DNA of 64,000 bases from contig NZ_CP013979.1 of assembly GCF_001660485.1 (NCBI RefSeq), positions 1,550,001 through 1,614,000 of the forward strand. Reading direction: 5' to 3'. A model generated the notes under the pieces. That model was not told the DNA's origin. It did not search any database and saw nothing but the letters and a program-made list of their open reading frames with translations. A program made the position numbers and the translations under genes. The DNA is from Agromyces aureus (GTDB taxonomy: Bacteria; Actinomycetota; Actinomycetes; Actinomycetales; Microbacteriaceae). This document shows, piece after piece, positions 35,427 to 44,110 of the stretch. The stretch's first letter is position 1. Each line of letters starts with the position of its first letter.

Positions 35427-35498
35427 TCCGCCATAGTGTAACGGCAGCACGACAGCCTTTGGAGCTGTTCGGTCCAGGTTCGAATCCTGGTGGCGGAG
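35427..35498 (+). tRNA. tRNA-Gln(TTG)
   Basis: A complete 72-base cloverleaf. Acceptor arms TCCGCCA and TGGCGGA pair perfectly, the anticodon stem ACAGC/GCTGT encloses loop CTTTGGA with anticodon TTG at 35459-35461, and the T-arm is CCAGG-TTCGAAT-CCTGG. The discriminator base is G; CCA is not encoded. The glmU ATG begins one base after the discriminator base. A weak -10 (CAGACT at 35389-35394) may be its promoter. Confidence 0.96.
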
Positions 35499-35499
35499 C

Positions 35500-36942
35500 A
35501 TGGATCAGAAGCTCGCCATCATCGTGCTCGCCGCAGGCCAGGGCACCCGCATGAAGTCCGCAACCCCGAAGCTGCTGCACCCGCTCGCGGGCGCCCCGGT
35601 CGTCGGGCACGTGCTCGCCACGGCCCGCGCGCTCGACGCCGCGCACGTCATCGCCGTCGTGCGGCACGAGCGCGACCTGGTCGCCGCGGCCGTCGAGGCG
35701 GAGCTGCCGGGCACGCGCATCGTCGATCAGGACGAGATGCCCGGCACCGGCCGTGCCGTCGAGCAGGCGCTCGACGCGCTTCCCGCCGATTTCGAGGGCG
35801 AGGTGCTCGTGCTGAACGGCGACGTGCCGCTGCTGAACGCCGACACGCTCGCCGGCTTCCTCGAGCTGCACCGCACGCGGGCCGCCGCGGCATCCGTCAT
35901 GTCGGCCCTCTACGAGGACCCGACCGGGTACGGCCGCATCGTCCGCGACACCGCAGGCCAGTTCGACCGCATCGTCGAGCAGAAGGACGCGAACGAAGCC
36001 GAGCGCGGCATCGGCGAGATCAACGCGGGCATCTACGCGTTCGGCGCCGCGGCGCTGCGCGACCAGCTCGCGAACCTCACGACCGACAACGCGCAGGGCG
36101 AGAAGTACCTCACCGACGTGATCCAGCTGCTGCGCACGGCGGGATCCGAGGTCGAGGCCGTTCCCGTCAGCGAGCCGTGGCTCGTCGCCGGCATCAACGA
36201 CCGCGCCCAGCTCTCCGAGACGGCCGCCCGCCTGAACGCCCTCATCATCCGCGGCTGGCAGCTGAACGGCGTGACGATCGAAGACCCCACGAGCACGTGG
36301 ATCGACCTCACCGTGCGCATCGCGCAGGACGTGACCATTCGCCCCGGCACCCAGCTGAAGGGCGCGACGCTCATCGAGACCGGAGCCGCCGTCGGGCCGG
36401 ACACGACCCTCGTCGACTGCGAGGTCGGCGAGAACGCCGACGTGCGCCGAACCGACGCCACGCTCGCCGTCATCGGCGCCGGCGCGACGGTCGGCCCGTT
36501 CTCGTTCCTGCGCCCGGGCACCGTGCTCGGCGCCGACGGCAAGATCGGCGCCTTCGTCGAGACGAAGAACGCGCAGATCGGCACCGGAAGCAAGGTTCCG
36601 CATCTCTCGTACGTCGGCGACGCGACCATCGGCGAGCACTCCAACATCGGCGCGGGCTCGATCTTCGCCAACTACGACGGCGTGCGCAAGCACCACTCCG
36701 ACGTCGGTTCGCACGTGCGCACCGGCTCTCACGGCGTCTTCGTCGCGCCGGTTAGGATTGGTGACGGCGCCTACACGGCCGCCGGAACCGTCGTCCGCAA
36801 AGACGTCCCGTCCGGCTCGCTCGCCGTGAACGTGGCACCGCAACGCAACATCGAGGAGTGGGTCCAGAAGCACCGGGCCGGTTCTGCGGCGGCTGACGCC
36901 GCCGAGGCCGCGCGCGAGGCATCCGGTTCCGACGCCGACTGA
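35500..36942 (+). CDS. glmU: Bifunctional GlmU (GlcN-1-P acetyltransferase / GlcNAc-1-P uridyltransferase)
   Basis: Makes UDP-GlcNAc for peptidoglycan. The N-terminal uridyltransferase has VLAAGQGTRMKS at about 9-20 and QKDANEAE for the sugar site; the C-terminal left-handed beta-helix begins near residue 255 and carries the acetyl-CoA site with the KVPHLSYVGDATIGEHSNIGAG region. Total 480 residues. The ATG is only one base after tRNA-Gln; no other start is possible because the conserved motif begins within ten residues. Cutting at the tRNA 3' end would leave a practically leaderless mRNA. prs follows in the same direction. Confidence 0.96.
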   Translation: MDQKLAIIVLAAGQGTRMKSATPKLLHPLAGAPVVGHVLATARALDAAHVIAVVRHERDLVAAAVEAELPGTRIVDQDEMPGTGRAVEQALDALPADFEGEVLVLNGDVPLLNADTLAGFLELHRTRAAAASVMSALYEDPTGYGRIVRDTAGQFDRIVEQKDANEAERGIGEINAGIYAFGAAALRDQLANLTTDNAQGEKYLTDVIQLLRTAGSEVEAVPVSEPWLVAGINDRAQLSETAARLNALIIRGWQLNGVTIEDPTSTWIDLTVRIAQDVTIRPGTQLKGATLIETGAAVGPDTTLVDCEVGENADVRRTDATLAVIGAGATVGPFSFLRPGTVLGADGKIGAFVETKNAQIGTGSKVPHLSYVGDATIGEHSNIGAGSIFANYDGVRKHHSDVGSHVRTGSHGVFVAPVRIGDGAYTAAGTVVRKDVPSGSLAVNVAPQRNIEEWVQKHRAGSAAADAAEAAREASGSDAD

Positions 36943-36980
36943 ACGCACCGCGCCGAGCGCAGGTGGAGAGGACACAGCAC

Positions 36981-37958
36981 ATGTCGGGAATCGAGACCAC
37001 CGGATCGAAGCGGCTCGTGCTGGTTTCGGGGCGGGCGCATCCCGCGCTGGCCGAGCAGATCGCACATGAACTCGGCTCGGAGCTCGTGCCCACCGATGCG
37101 CGCACCTTCGCGAACGGCGAGATCTACGCGCGCTTCGACGAGAGCGTGCGCGGCTCCGACGCGTTCGTGATCCAGTCGCACACCGCGCCCATCAACGAGT
37201 GGCTCATGGAGCAGCTCATCATGCTCGACGCGCTCAAGCGCGCATCGGCGAAGCGCATCACGGTCGTCGCGCCGTTCTACCCCTACGCCCGCCAAGACAA
37301 GAAGGGCCGTGGCCGCGAGCCGATCTCCGCACGACTCGTCGCCGACCTGTTCAAGGCCGCCGGCGCCGACCGCATCATGTCGATCGACCTGCACGCCGCG
37401 CAGATCCAGGGCTTCTTCGACGGCCCCGTCGACCACCTCTTCGCCATGCCCGTGCTGCTCGAGGAGTTCAAGAACTCGCTCGACCCGTCGACGCTGACCG
37501 TCGTCTCGCCCGACATGGGCCGCGTGCGCGTCGCCGACATCTGGAGCGACAAGCTGGGCGCGCCGCTGGCCATCATCCACAAGCGCCGCGACCCGCTGGT
37601 TCCCAACCAGGTGTCCGTGCACGAGATCATCGGCCCGGTCGAGGGTCGTGTCTGCCTGCTGGTGGACGATTTGATCGATACCGGCCGCACGATCGTGAAG
37701 GCCGCCGAGGCGCTCAAGAAGGCGGGGGCAATCGGCGTGGTCGTCGCGGCGACCCACGCAGTGTTCTCCAGCCCTGCCACCGAGATCCTCCAGTCCGACG
37801 TCATCGACCGCGTCGTCGTCACCGACACGCTGCCCGTACCCGAAGACAAGCGCTGGGATCGCCTCACCGTGCTGCCCATCGCGCCGCTCCTCGCGCGCGC
37901 CATCCACGAGGTCTTCGAAGACGGCTCGGTCACGAGCATGTTCGATGGGGCCGCGTAG
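36981..37958 (+). CDS. prs: Ribose-phosphate pyrophosphokinase (PRPP synthetase)
   Basis: Makes PRPP from ribose 5-phosphate and ATP for nucleotide, histidine and tryptophan synthesis. Motifs are FANGEIYARFDESVRG, the flexible loop YPYARQDKKGRGREP, KRRDP and the PRPP-binding VDDLIDTGRT near residues 229-238. Length 325. GGAGAGGA precedes the ATG at 36981, and the frame is open further upstream without family similarity. It follows glmU, as is common in bacteria. Confidence 0.96.
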   Translation: MSGIETTGSKRLVLVSGRAHPALAEQIAHELGSELVPTDARTFANGEIYARFDESVRGSDAFVIQSHTAPINEWLMEQLIMLDALKRASAKRITVVAPFYPYARQDKKGRGREPISARLVADLFKAAGADRIMSIDLHAAQIQGFFDGPVDHLFAMPVLLEEFKNSLDPSTLTVVSPDMGRVRVADIWSDKLGAPLAIIHKRRDPLVPNQVSVHEIIGPVEGRVCLLVDDLIDTGRTIVKAAEALKKAGAIGVVVAATHAVFSSPATEILQSDVIDRVVVTDTLPVPEDKRWDRLTVLPIAPLLARAIHEVFEDGSVTSMFDGAA

Positions 37959-37964
37959 CCTCCG

Positions 37965-39665
37965 ATGGCCATCACCACCCCGCGACCGTGGCTCGCAGGG
38001 TACGCCGAGGGCGTGCCCCACGACCTCGAGCTGCCCGAAGGCTCGCTCTACGACCTGCTCGCGACCTCGGTCGCCGAACACCCGGCGAGCGTCGCGCTCG
38101 AGTTCTTCGGGCGCGAGACGACCTACGCCGAGCTCGGCGAGCAGGTCGAGCGCGCGGCCGAGGGGCTGCGTCTGCTCGGCGTGCAGAAGGGCGACACGGT
38201 GGCGATCGTGCTGCCGAACTGCCCGCAGCACATCGTCGCGTTCTACGCCGTGCTCCGCCTCGGCGCGATCGTCATCGAGCACAACCCGCTCTACACCCCG
38301 CGCGAACTGCGACACCAGTTCGAAGACCACGGTGCACGCTTCGCGATCGCGTGGGACAACGTGGTCGAGACGATCCTCGGGTTCCCGGCCGACCTCGGCG
38401 TCAAGCACGTCATCTCGGTCGACGTCACCCGCGCGATGCCGTTCCTCACCAGGGCGGCGCTCAAGCTCCCGATCGCGAAGGCCCGCGAGTCCCGTGCCGC
38501 GCTCACCTCGGGCGCGAAGGGCACCTCGTCGTGGTCGGAGGTGGTCGAGGCCGGGCGCATCGATCCGCACGTCGTCGCGCCCGAGGCATCCGACGTCGCC
38601 CTCATCCAGTACACGAGCGGCACCACCGGTTCGCCGAAGGGTGCGACGCTCACCCACCTCAACCTGCTCGCGAACGCGGCGCAGTCGCGGGCGTGGGTGC
38701 CGACGATCGAGCGCGGCAACTGCGTCGTCTACGCGGTGCTGCCGATGTTCCACGCCTACGGGCTGACGCTGTGCCTCACGTTCGCGATGAGCATGGGCGC
38801 CCGTCTCGTGCTCTTCCCGAAGTTCGACCCCGACCTCGTGCTGCCGGTCATCAAGAAGCGTCCGCCGACCTTCCTGCCGGCGGTGCCGCCGATCTACGAG
38901 CGTCTGACGAAGGCGGCCGCAGACAAGGGCGTCTCGCTCGACGGCATCCAGATCGCGATCTCGGGGGCGATGGCGCTCACGCCCGCGGTCGTCGAGCCGT
39001 GGGAGGCCGCGACCGGCGGCGTGCTCGTCGAGGGGTACGGCCTCTCGGAGTGCTCGCCCGTCATCTCGGCGAATCCGGTCGCCGCGAACCGCAAGGCCGG
39101 CACCATCGGCCTGCCGTTCCCGTCGACCGAGTGCCGCGTCGTCGACCCCGAGAACCCCATCGCCGACGTCGAACCGGGCGGCGAGGGCGAGCTCGTCGTG
39201 CGCGGTCCGCAGGTGTTCCAGGGGTACTGGAACAAGCCCGACGAGACCGATGCGGTGTTCGTCACCGACCCAGCCGGCGGCACGCCCTGGTTCCGCACGG
39301 GCGACATCGTCTCGATCGACGACGAGGGCTTCGTGCACGTCGTCGACCGCATCAAGGAGCTCATCATCACGGGCGGCTTCAACGTCGCTCCGACCGAGGT
39401 CGAGGAGGCGCTGCGCACCTACCCCGGCATCGTGGATGTCGCGGTCGTCGGCCTGCCCGACCAGCACTCGGGCGAGCAGGTGATCGCCGCGGTCGTGCTC
39501 GCCGACGGCCAGCGCCTCGACGAGGCGGCGATCCGCGAGTTCGCGCGCGAGCGCCTCACGCCGTACAAGGTGCCCAGGCGCATCGTCGAGGTCGACGAGC
39601 TTCCTCGCTCGCTCATCGGCAAGGTCCTCCGCCGCGAGGTGCGCAACCGCCTCCAGGCCGGTTGA
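37965..39665 (+). CDS. fadD: Long-chain fatty acid--CoA ligase
   Basis: A 566-residue ANL-superfamily enzyme that activates fatty acids to acyl-CoA. The AMP-binding motif is YTSGTTGSPKG at about 216-226, the substrate motif EGYGLSECSPV, then TGDIVSIDDEGFVHVVDRIKELI, and the C-terminal catalytic Lys in RSLIGKVLRREV. It starts seven bases after prs, so it may share that transcript. Chain-length preference cannot be judged from the sequence. Confidence 0.9.
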   Translation: MAITTPRPWLAGYAEGVPHDLELPEGSLYDLLATSVAEHPASVALEFFGRETTYAELGEQVERAAEGLRLLGVQKGDTVAIVLPNCPQHIVAFYAVLRLGAIVIEHNPLYTPRELRHQFEDHGARFAIAWDNVVETILGFPADLGVKHVISVDVTRAMPFLTRAALKLPIAKARESRAALTSGAKGTSSWSEVVEAGRIDPHVVAPEASDVALIQYTSGTTGSPKGATLTHLNLLANAAQSRAWVPTIERGNCVVYAVLPMFHAYGLTLCLTFAMSMGARLVLFPKFDPDLVLPVIKKRPPTFLPAVPPIYERLTKAAADKGVSLDGIQIAISGAMALTPAVVEPWEAATGGVLVEGYGLSECSPVISANPVAANRKAGTIGLPFPSTECRVVDPENPIADVEPGGEGELVVRGPQVFQGYWNKPDETDAVFVTDPAGGTPWFRTGDIVSIDDEGFVHVVDRIKELIITGGFNVAPTEVEEALRTYPGIVDVAVVGLPDQHSGEQVIAAVVLADGQRLDEAAIREFARERLTPYKVPRRIVEVDELPRSLIGKVLRREVRNRLQAG

Positions 39666-39679
39666 GTCCGGGCGCGCTC

Positions 39680-40207
39680 GTGTCGTCGTTCCTGTCTCCG
39701 GATGCCGCGGCCGCCCTCGCGGCGCTCGCGAGCCTCGATGCGGGGTCGACGGCGGGCGATGCGGGTGGCAGGGCCGACGTCGTGCCGCCCCTCGACCGGC
39801 TGCGCGGCATCCGCTCGCTCGTGGCCGCGCTCGAGGCCGACCCCGCCTCGCTCGTCGCGGCTCGCGCCGCCGTCGAGGCCGGTGCGACGTGGGACGACGT
39901 CGCCGAGGCCGCGGGGCTCAGCGCGTCAGCGGCCAAGTACCGCTGGGCGGGCGACGACGACGCGATCGCCGAGCGTCAGGAGGCGAGTCGGCGCCGCAAG
40001 CGCGAGCGCCCCTCGAGCTCACCCACCGACCTGCCGGGCGAGAGCGTCTCCGAGGCCGCGAAGCGTCTCGGCGTGACGCCGAACGCGATCTACCAGCGCG
40101 TGAACCGGGGCCTCGTCGAGGCCCGCACCGTCACGCTGCCCGACGGGCGCTCGTACAAGCGCGTGTTCTTCGAAGCCGAGGCCGAGGCGGGAGCGGAAGC
40201 CGACTGA
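39680..40207 (+). CDS. Putative DNA-binding protein with two HTH-like segments
   Basis: A 175-residue protein I do not recognise by name. Two helix-turn-helix-like stretches are visible: ATWDDVAEAAGLSASAAKYRW (about 77-97) and VSEAAKRLGVTPNAIYQRVNRG (about 128-149), the second followed by a wing-like RTVTLPDGRSYKRVFF, joined by a very basic linker RRRKRERP. The C-terminus is Glu/Ala-rich. The GTG at 39680 is my best start; a TTG just after fadD is possible. The gene follows fadD by 14 bases. Confidence 0.6.
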   Translation: MSSFLSPDAAAALAALASLDAGSTAGDAGGRADVVPPLDRLRGIRSLVAALEADPASLVAARAAVEAGATWDDVAEAAGLSASAAKYRWAGDDDAIAERQEASRRRKRERPSSSPTDLPGESVSEAAKRLGVTPNAIYQRVNRGLVEARTVTLPDGRSYKRVFFEAEAEAGAEAD

Positions 40208-40252
40208 CGCGGCCTGCCCTGGTCGCGGGGTCGCTCGCGCGCTCGGATCCGA

Positions 40253-40615
40253 TCAGGTCGGCGTGCCGACGCCGTAACGAGGTGCGGCCGGGAAGAGGCC
40301 GAAGTTCGCGATGTGGTGTCTGGCGCCGTTCTCGGTCGTGACGTAGCACTGCCAGCCGGGCCCGCCGTCGGCGAAGAGCTCGAACGGGGCATCCGTCGAC
40401 AGCTCACCGCCCGTGGCGCCGGCGGCCGCGAGGGCGAAGGTCGCGCACGAGGAGCGGGCGGTCGAGGTGGCGACCGAGAACGTGGAGAGCACGATCGGCA
40501 GCACCATGGCGGCGAGCGCGAGGCTCACCGCGATGCGCATGGCCCGCTGGCGGCCGGGGCGGCGGGGGCGGTCGACGGGCTCGTAGCCCGCGAGTTCGGG
40601 ATGGTCGTCGGTCAT
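40253..40615 (-). CDS. Small membrane-anchored protein of unknown function
   Basis: A 120-residue protein with one membrane span (about residues 27-50) and an extracytoplasmic C-terminal part containing two cysteines, in SSCATFALA and WQCYVTT, that could form a disulfide. The N-terminus is Pro/Arg-rich and cytosolic. Its ATG overlaps the stop of the DUF202 gene before it, so it belongs to the three-gene minus-strand operon. No function is suggested. Confidence 0.65.
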   Translation of the reverse strand: MTDDHPELAGYEPVDRPRRPGRQRAMRIAVSLALAAMVLPIVLSTFSVATSTARSSCATFALAAAGATGGELSTDAPFELFADGGPGWQCYVTTENGARHHIANFGLFPAAPRYGVGTPT

Positions 40616-40953
40616 CGGGTGGCCTCGATCGAGATGGAGATGATGCCCGCGAGGGCGGCGAGCAGCACGGTGGCGGAGAGTCCGAGCATCACCAGGGGCG
40701 ACGGCGGCACGGGTTCGTGGTGGGCGTCGAGCTGCCGACGGCGCACGGTGCCGTGGGCGATCGCAACCGCGGCGAGCACGAACAGCACGACCCCTGCCGA
40801 TGCGAGCGCCGGCTGGTTCGAGCTGAGCCCGTTGCGCAGCACCAGCACGGCGTTCACGGCGATGGCGAGTCCGGTGCGGCTCCAGGCCAGCGCGGTGCGC
40901 TCGGGTTGCAGGCCCGGGTCGCGCGGGAGTGCTGCGTGCGTCTCGGCGGTCAT
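40612..40953 (-). CDS. DUF202 membrane protein
   Basis: A 113-residue protein with three membrane spans. LQPERTALAWSRTGLAIAVNAVLVLRNG at the N-terminus is the DUF202 signature (ERTxLAWxRT). It is the second DUF202 gene in tandem; the copy before it is of the YidH type. Function unknown. ATGA overlap with the next gene supports co-translation. Confidence 0.82.
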   Translation of the reverse strand: MTAETHAALPRDPGLQPERTALAWSRTGLAIAVNAVLVLRNGLSSNQPALASAGVVLFVLAAVAIAHGTVRRRQLDAHHEPVPPSPLVMLGLSATVLLAALAGIISISIEATR

Positions 40954-40960
40954 GCGGCGC

Positions 40961-41317
40961 TCATCGGGAGACCAGGATCAGTACGGCGATCACGGCTGCC
41001 GCCAGGAGTGCGACGGCCGAGAGGAGCGGGATCACGATGCTCCGGGGGAGAGGCCGGCCGGTGCGCATGGCGATCTCGTTGCCGCGCCACCGCACATAGG
41101 AGAGGGCGCCGAGCACGGCGGCGACCACGGCGAGCGCCATGGCGAGGACCAGCACGACGATGCGCGGTCCGATCTGCTGGGCGAACTCGAAGAGCAGCAC
41201 ACCGCCGGCGAGCAGCGCGAGCGCCGTGCGGATCCAGGCGAGGAAGGTGCGCTCGTTCGCCAGGGTGAAGCGGTAGTCGGGGTCTTCGCCCTCGCTCTGC
41301 CAGTTCGGCTTGCGCAT
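40961..41317 (-). CDS. YidH-like DUF202 membrane protein
   Basis: A 118-residue protein with three membrane spans. FTLANERTFLAWIRTALALLAGGVLLFEF is the YidH-type DUF202 signature. It is the first gene of the small operon and lies seven bases upstream of the second DUF202 gene. GAGGGTGC directly precedes the ATG. Pairs of YidH/YidG-like genes are common in bacteria; their function is not established. Confidence 0.85.
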   Translation of the reverse strand: MRKPNWQSEGEDPDYRFTLANERTFLAWIRTALALLAGGVLLFEFAQQIGPRIVVLVLAMALAVVAAVLGALSYVRWRGNEIAMRTGRPLPRSIVIPLLSAVALLAAAVIAVLILVSR

Positions 41318-41373
41318 GCACCCTCACTCGTCGTCGGTTCGGTCGGAACCCGGGACGGCCGGGCTGGAACGCA

Positions 41374-41403
41374 CTTGGCCCCGGGCTTTCGCCCGGGGCC
41401 AAG
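41374..41403 (-). terminator. Terminator hairpin of gnd
   Basis: A perfect 13-bp stem, arms CTTGGCCCCGGGC and GCCCGGGGCCAAG, with loop TTTC. It lies 26 bases after the gnd stop on the minus strand. Confidence 0.75.
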
Positions 41404-41429
41404 ATTACCCGCGAGGCGGGGTCAGTGCG

Positions 41430-42887
41430 TCAGTGCGTCGAGGGCGTCGTGGCGATCTCGGTGCGGTCGCCCGACCAGAGGGTGTGGAACACGCCCTCCT
41501 TGTCGATGCGCTTGTAGGTGTGCGCGCCGAAGAAGTCGCGCTGGCCCTGCACGAGTGCGGCCGGCAGGCGGTCGGCGCGCAGGCCGTCGTAGTACGCGAG
41601 CGACGAGCCGAACGCCGGGGCCGGGATGCCGGTCTCGACCGAGCGCACGACGACGCGGCGCCAGGCGGCCTGAGCGCGCGTGAAGGCCTCGGCGAAGTAC
41701 GGCGCCGAGAGCAGCAGCTCGAGGTTCGGGGTCTCGTCGTACGCGTCGGCGATGCGGTTCAGGAACTGGGCGCGGATGATGCAGCCGCCGCGCCAGATCT
41801 TCGACACGGCGCCGAGGTCGATGTTCCAGTCGTACTCGACGGCGCCGGCGCGGATCGCGTCGAAGCCCTGCGAATAGGCGACGATCTTCGAGGCGTAGAG
41901 CGCGAGGCGCACGTCTTCGATGAACGCGTCGACCTGGTCGGCCGGGATGCGACCGGCCTCGTCGGGGCCGGCGAGGCCCTTGGCGGCGGCGCGCTGCTCG
42001 GGGTGCGACGAGAGGCCGCGGGCGAAGACGGCCTCGGCGATGTTCGACACGGGGGTGCCGAGGCTGAGAGCGGTCTGCACGGTCCAGACGCCGGTGCCCT
42101 TCGAGCCGGCCTCGTCGAGGATGACGTCGACGAGGGGGAGGCCGGTCTCGGCGTCGACCTGCTTGAGCACCTCGGCGGTGATCTCGATGAGGTAGGACTC
42201 GAGCTCGCCCTTGTTCCACTCGGCGAAGACCTCGGCGATCTCGGCGGGCGTCTTGCCCGTGCCGCGGCGGATGAGGTCGTAGGCCTCGGCGATGAGCTGC
42301 ATGTCGGCGTACTCGATGCCGTTGTGGATCATCTTCACGAAGTGGCCTGCGCCGTCGTGGCCGATGTGCGTGACGCAGGGCTCGCCCTCGGCGACGGCAG
42401 CGATCGACTTCAGGATCGGGCCGAGGGTGACCCACGACTCGTCGGAGCCACCGGGCATGATCGACGGGCCGTTGAGCGCGCCCTCCTCGCCGCCGGAGAT
42501 GCCGGCGCCGACGAAGTTGATGCCGGTCTCGCGCACGGCCTTCTCGCGACGGATGGTGTCGGTGAAGAGCGCGTTGCCGCCGTCGACGATGATGTCGCCG
42601 GGCTCGAAGCGGCTCGCGAGTTCGGAGATGACGGCGTCGGTGCCCTTGCCGGCCTGCACCATGATGATCGCGGTGCGGGGCTTGGCGAGCGAGGCGACGA
42701 ACTCGTCGTAGGTCGAGGCGCCGACGAAGCCGGCCTCGGGGTGCTCTTCGAGCAGGGTCGAGGTGCGCTCGTAGGAGCGGTTGAACACGGCGACCGTGTT
42801 GCCTTCGCGGCTCGCGAGGTTGCGGGCGAGGTTCGACCCCATGACGGCGAGTCCCACGACTCCGATGTTGGCTACGGCTTCAGGCAC
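41430..42887 (-). CDS. gnd: 6-phosphogluconate dehydrogenase, decarboxylating
   Basis: Oxidative pentose phosphate enzyme converting 6-phosphogluconate to ribulose 5-phosphate with NADP. The N-terminal Rossmann motif is IGVVGLAVMGSNLARNLA, and the substrate motif GAGISGGEEGALNGPSIMPGG is complete; HIGHDGAGHFVKMIHNGIEY contains the catalytic lysine. Length 485. The GTG at 42887 is set by GAGGAG seven bases upstream; the frame extends further only as an artefact. It borders the sugar-acid cluster that may supply gluconate. Confidence 0.96.
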   Translation of the reverse strand: MPEAVANIGVVGLAVMGSNLARNLASREGNTVAVFNRSYERTSTLLEEHPEAGFVGASTYDEFVASLAKPRTAIIMVQAGKGTDAVISELASRFEPGDIIVDGGNALFTDTIRREKAVRETGINFVGAGISGGEEGALNGPSIMPGGSDESWVTLGPILKSIAAVAEGEPCVTHIGHDGAGHFVKMIHNGIEYADMQLIAEAYDLIRRGTGKTPAEIAEVFAEWNKGELESYLIEITAEVLKQVDAETGLPLVDVILDEAGSKGTGVWTVQTALSLGTPVSNIAEAVFARGLSSHPEQRAAAKGLAGPDEAGRIPADQVDAFIEDVRLALYASKIVAYSQGFDAIRAGAVEYDWNIDLGAVSKIWRGGCIIRAQFLNRIADAYDETPNLELLLSAPYFAEAFTRAQAAWRRVVVRSVETGIPAPAFGSSLAYYDGLRADRLPAALVQGQRDFFGAHTYKRIDKEGVFHTLWSGDRTEIATTPSTH

Positions 42888-42999
42888 GAACACACTCCTC
42901 GTGAAGTTGGGTGGGGATGTCTCAAGCGTACTGTGAGCGAGGCTCACCGTTGCGCGCTGTTGCTGAGAGGTCGTCGACGACCGCTCGCCGTCGACGCGG

Positions 43000-43968
43000 T
43001 CACTGCGACCGCTCGGCGATGAATCGGCGGGCGACGGAGATGTCCCGGCCGCCGAGTCCGCGTTCGACGAGTTCGTCGAACGCCGCGCGCAGGGTCGGGA
43101 GCAGCACGGGGTCGGTGCCGGTGGCCGCGGCGGCCTCGGCGGCGAAGCGCAGGTCCTTGACCATGTACTCGGCGACGCCGGAGGGGGAGTCGTCGCCCGT
43201 GACGAGCTTGTCCTTTCGGCTCGCGAGCAGGTTCGATCCGGCGTAGCCGCCGGAGAGCAGGCTGAAGAGCGCCTCGAGGTCGAGCCCGGATCGCTCGGCG
43301 AGCACGGCGGCCTCGCCGAGCGCGAGGATCGTGGCCGAGACGATGAGCTGGTTGCACGCCTTCGCGACCTCGCCCGCGCCGAGCGGCCCGAGGTGCACGG
43401 GGGTGCCGCAGGGCGCGAGCAGGGTCGCGGCGCGAGCCGCGTCGGCCTCGTCGCCGCCGAGCATGATCGAGAGCGTTCCGGCCTTCGCGCCGTCCTCCCC
43501 GCCCGACACCGGGCAGTCGACGACGTGGATGCGACCATCGGATGCCGCGGCGAGCCGCGCGGCGAGGTCGCGCACCTGCGGCGCGGACGAGGTCGATCCG
43601 ACCAGCAGCAGGGCGTCGCGCGCGCCGTCGCCGTCGCGGCCGCGTTCGAGCAGGCCGGCCAGCAGGCCGTCGGATCCGTCGAGGACCTCGTCGAGCTGCG
43701 GCAGGTCGGGCAGCATCGCGAGCACGGCGTCGACGCGTCGGCCGAGCTCGCGCGGGGTCTCGGCCCATTCGGCGCCGAGTTCGACGAGGTCGGGCCGCGG
43801 GCGGCGGGCGGTGATCACGACGCGGCGCCCCGCGGCGAGGAGGCGACGGGCCATCGGTGCGCCCATCGAGCCGAGTCCGATGACGCCGATCACGGCGTCG
43901 TCGGGTGCCTCGTCGGGTGCGCCGCCCGGCGCGCCGGCGGCTGGAACGGGATGTTCGGCGTTGGACAT
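43000..43968 (-). CDS. 3-hydroxyisobutyrate dehydrogenase-family oxidoreductase
   Basis: A 322-residue beta-hydroxyacid dehydrogenase. The NAD(P) motif is IGVIGLGSMGAPMARRLL (31-36 for GLGSMG), the substrate motif DCPVSGGEDGAKAGTLSIMLGG, and the catalytic lysine Lys203 in GAGEVAKACNQ. The family includes tartronate semialdehyde reductases and 2-hydroxy-3-oxopropionate reductases, which would suit the adjoining sugar-acid cluster. The ATG at 43968 follows a perfect TATACT box by six bases. It is divergent from the D-2-hydroxyacid dehydrogenase gene. Confidence 0.85.
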   Translation of the reverse strand: MSNAEHPVPAAGAPGGAPDEAPDDAVIGVIGLGSMGAPMARRLLAAGRRVVITARRPRPDLVELGAEWAETPRELGRRVDAVLAMLPDLPQLDEVLDGSDGLLAGLLERGRDGDGARDALLLVGSTSSAPQVRDLAARLAAASDGRIHVVDCPVSGGEDGAKAGTLSIMLGGDEADAARAATLLAPCGTPVHLGPLGAGEVAKACNQLIVSATILALGEAAVLAERSGLDLEALFSLLSGGYAGSNLLASRKDKLVTGDDSPSGVAEYMVKDLRFAAEAAAATGTDPVLLPTLRAAFDELVERGLGGRDISVARRFIAERSQ

Positions 43969-43974
43969 GCGAGC

Positions 43975-44033
43975 AGTATACCTCAGTGACAACCTGTCGT
44001 ACAGGGTTCAATATGCTGAACTTCCGCTATGCT
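43975..44033. promoter_or_regulatory. Divergent promoter region with operator-like repeats
   Basis: Minus strand: TATACT at 43975-43980 ends six bases before the ATG at 43968. Plus strand: TATGCT at 44028-44033 serves the gene at 44111. Between them lie ACAAC-N5-GTACAG at 43989-44004 and the inverted repeat GTTCA-N6-TGAAC at 44006-44021. The first resembles ACAAC-N6-GTACAG in front of the transporter gene at 46167-46183, so one regulator may bind both. Confidence 0.5.
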
Positions 44034-44110
44034 GGGTGTGCTGACCGCGCCGGAGGGGCCCGTGGGCCCGCGCCGCTCGGTCGCCAGACCGCAATGAAGG
44101 GGAAGACCGG

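Noticed and set aside
42888..43538. N-terminal extension of gnd to about 700 residues
   Set aside because: The extra 217 codons are antisense or out of frame over the HIBADH-type gene and carry no similarity; GAGGAG fixes the GTG at 42887.
43989..44004. Tetracycline-type or GntR operator between the divergent dehydrogenase genes
   Set aside because: No TetR or GntR gene is adjacent; the similarity to the site at 46167 makes an IclR operator the simpler reading.
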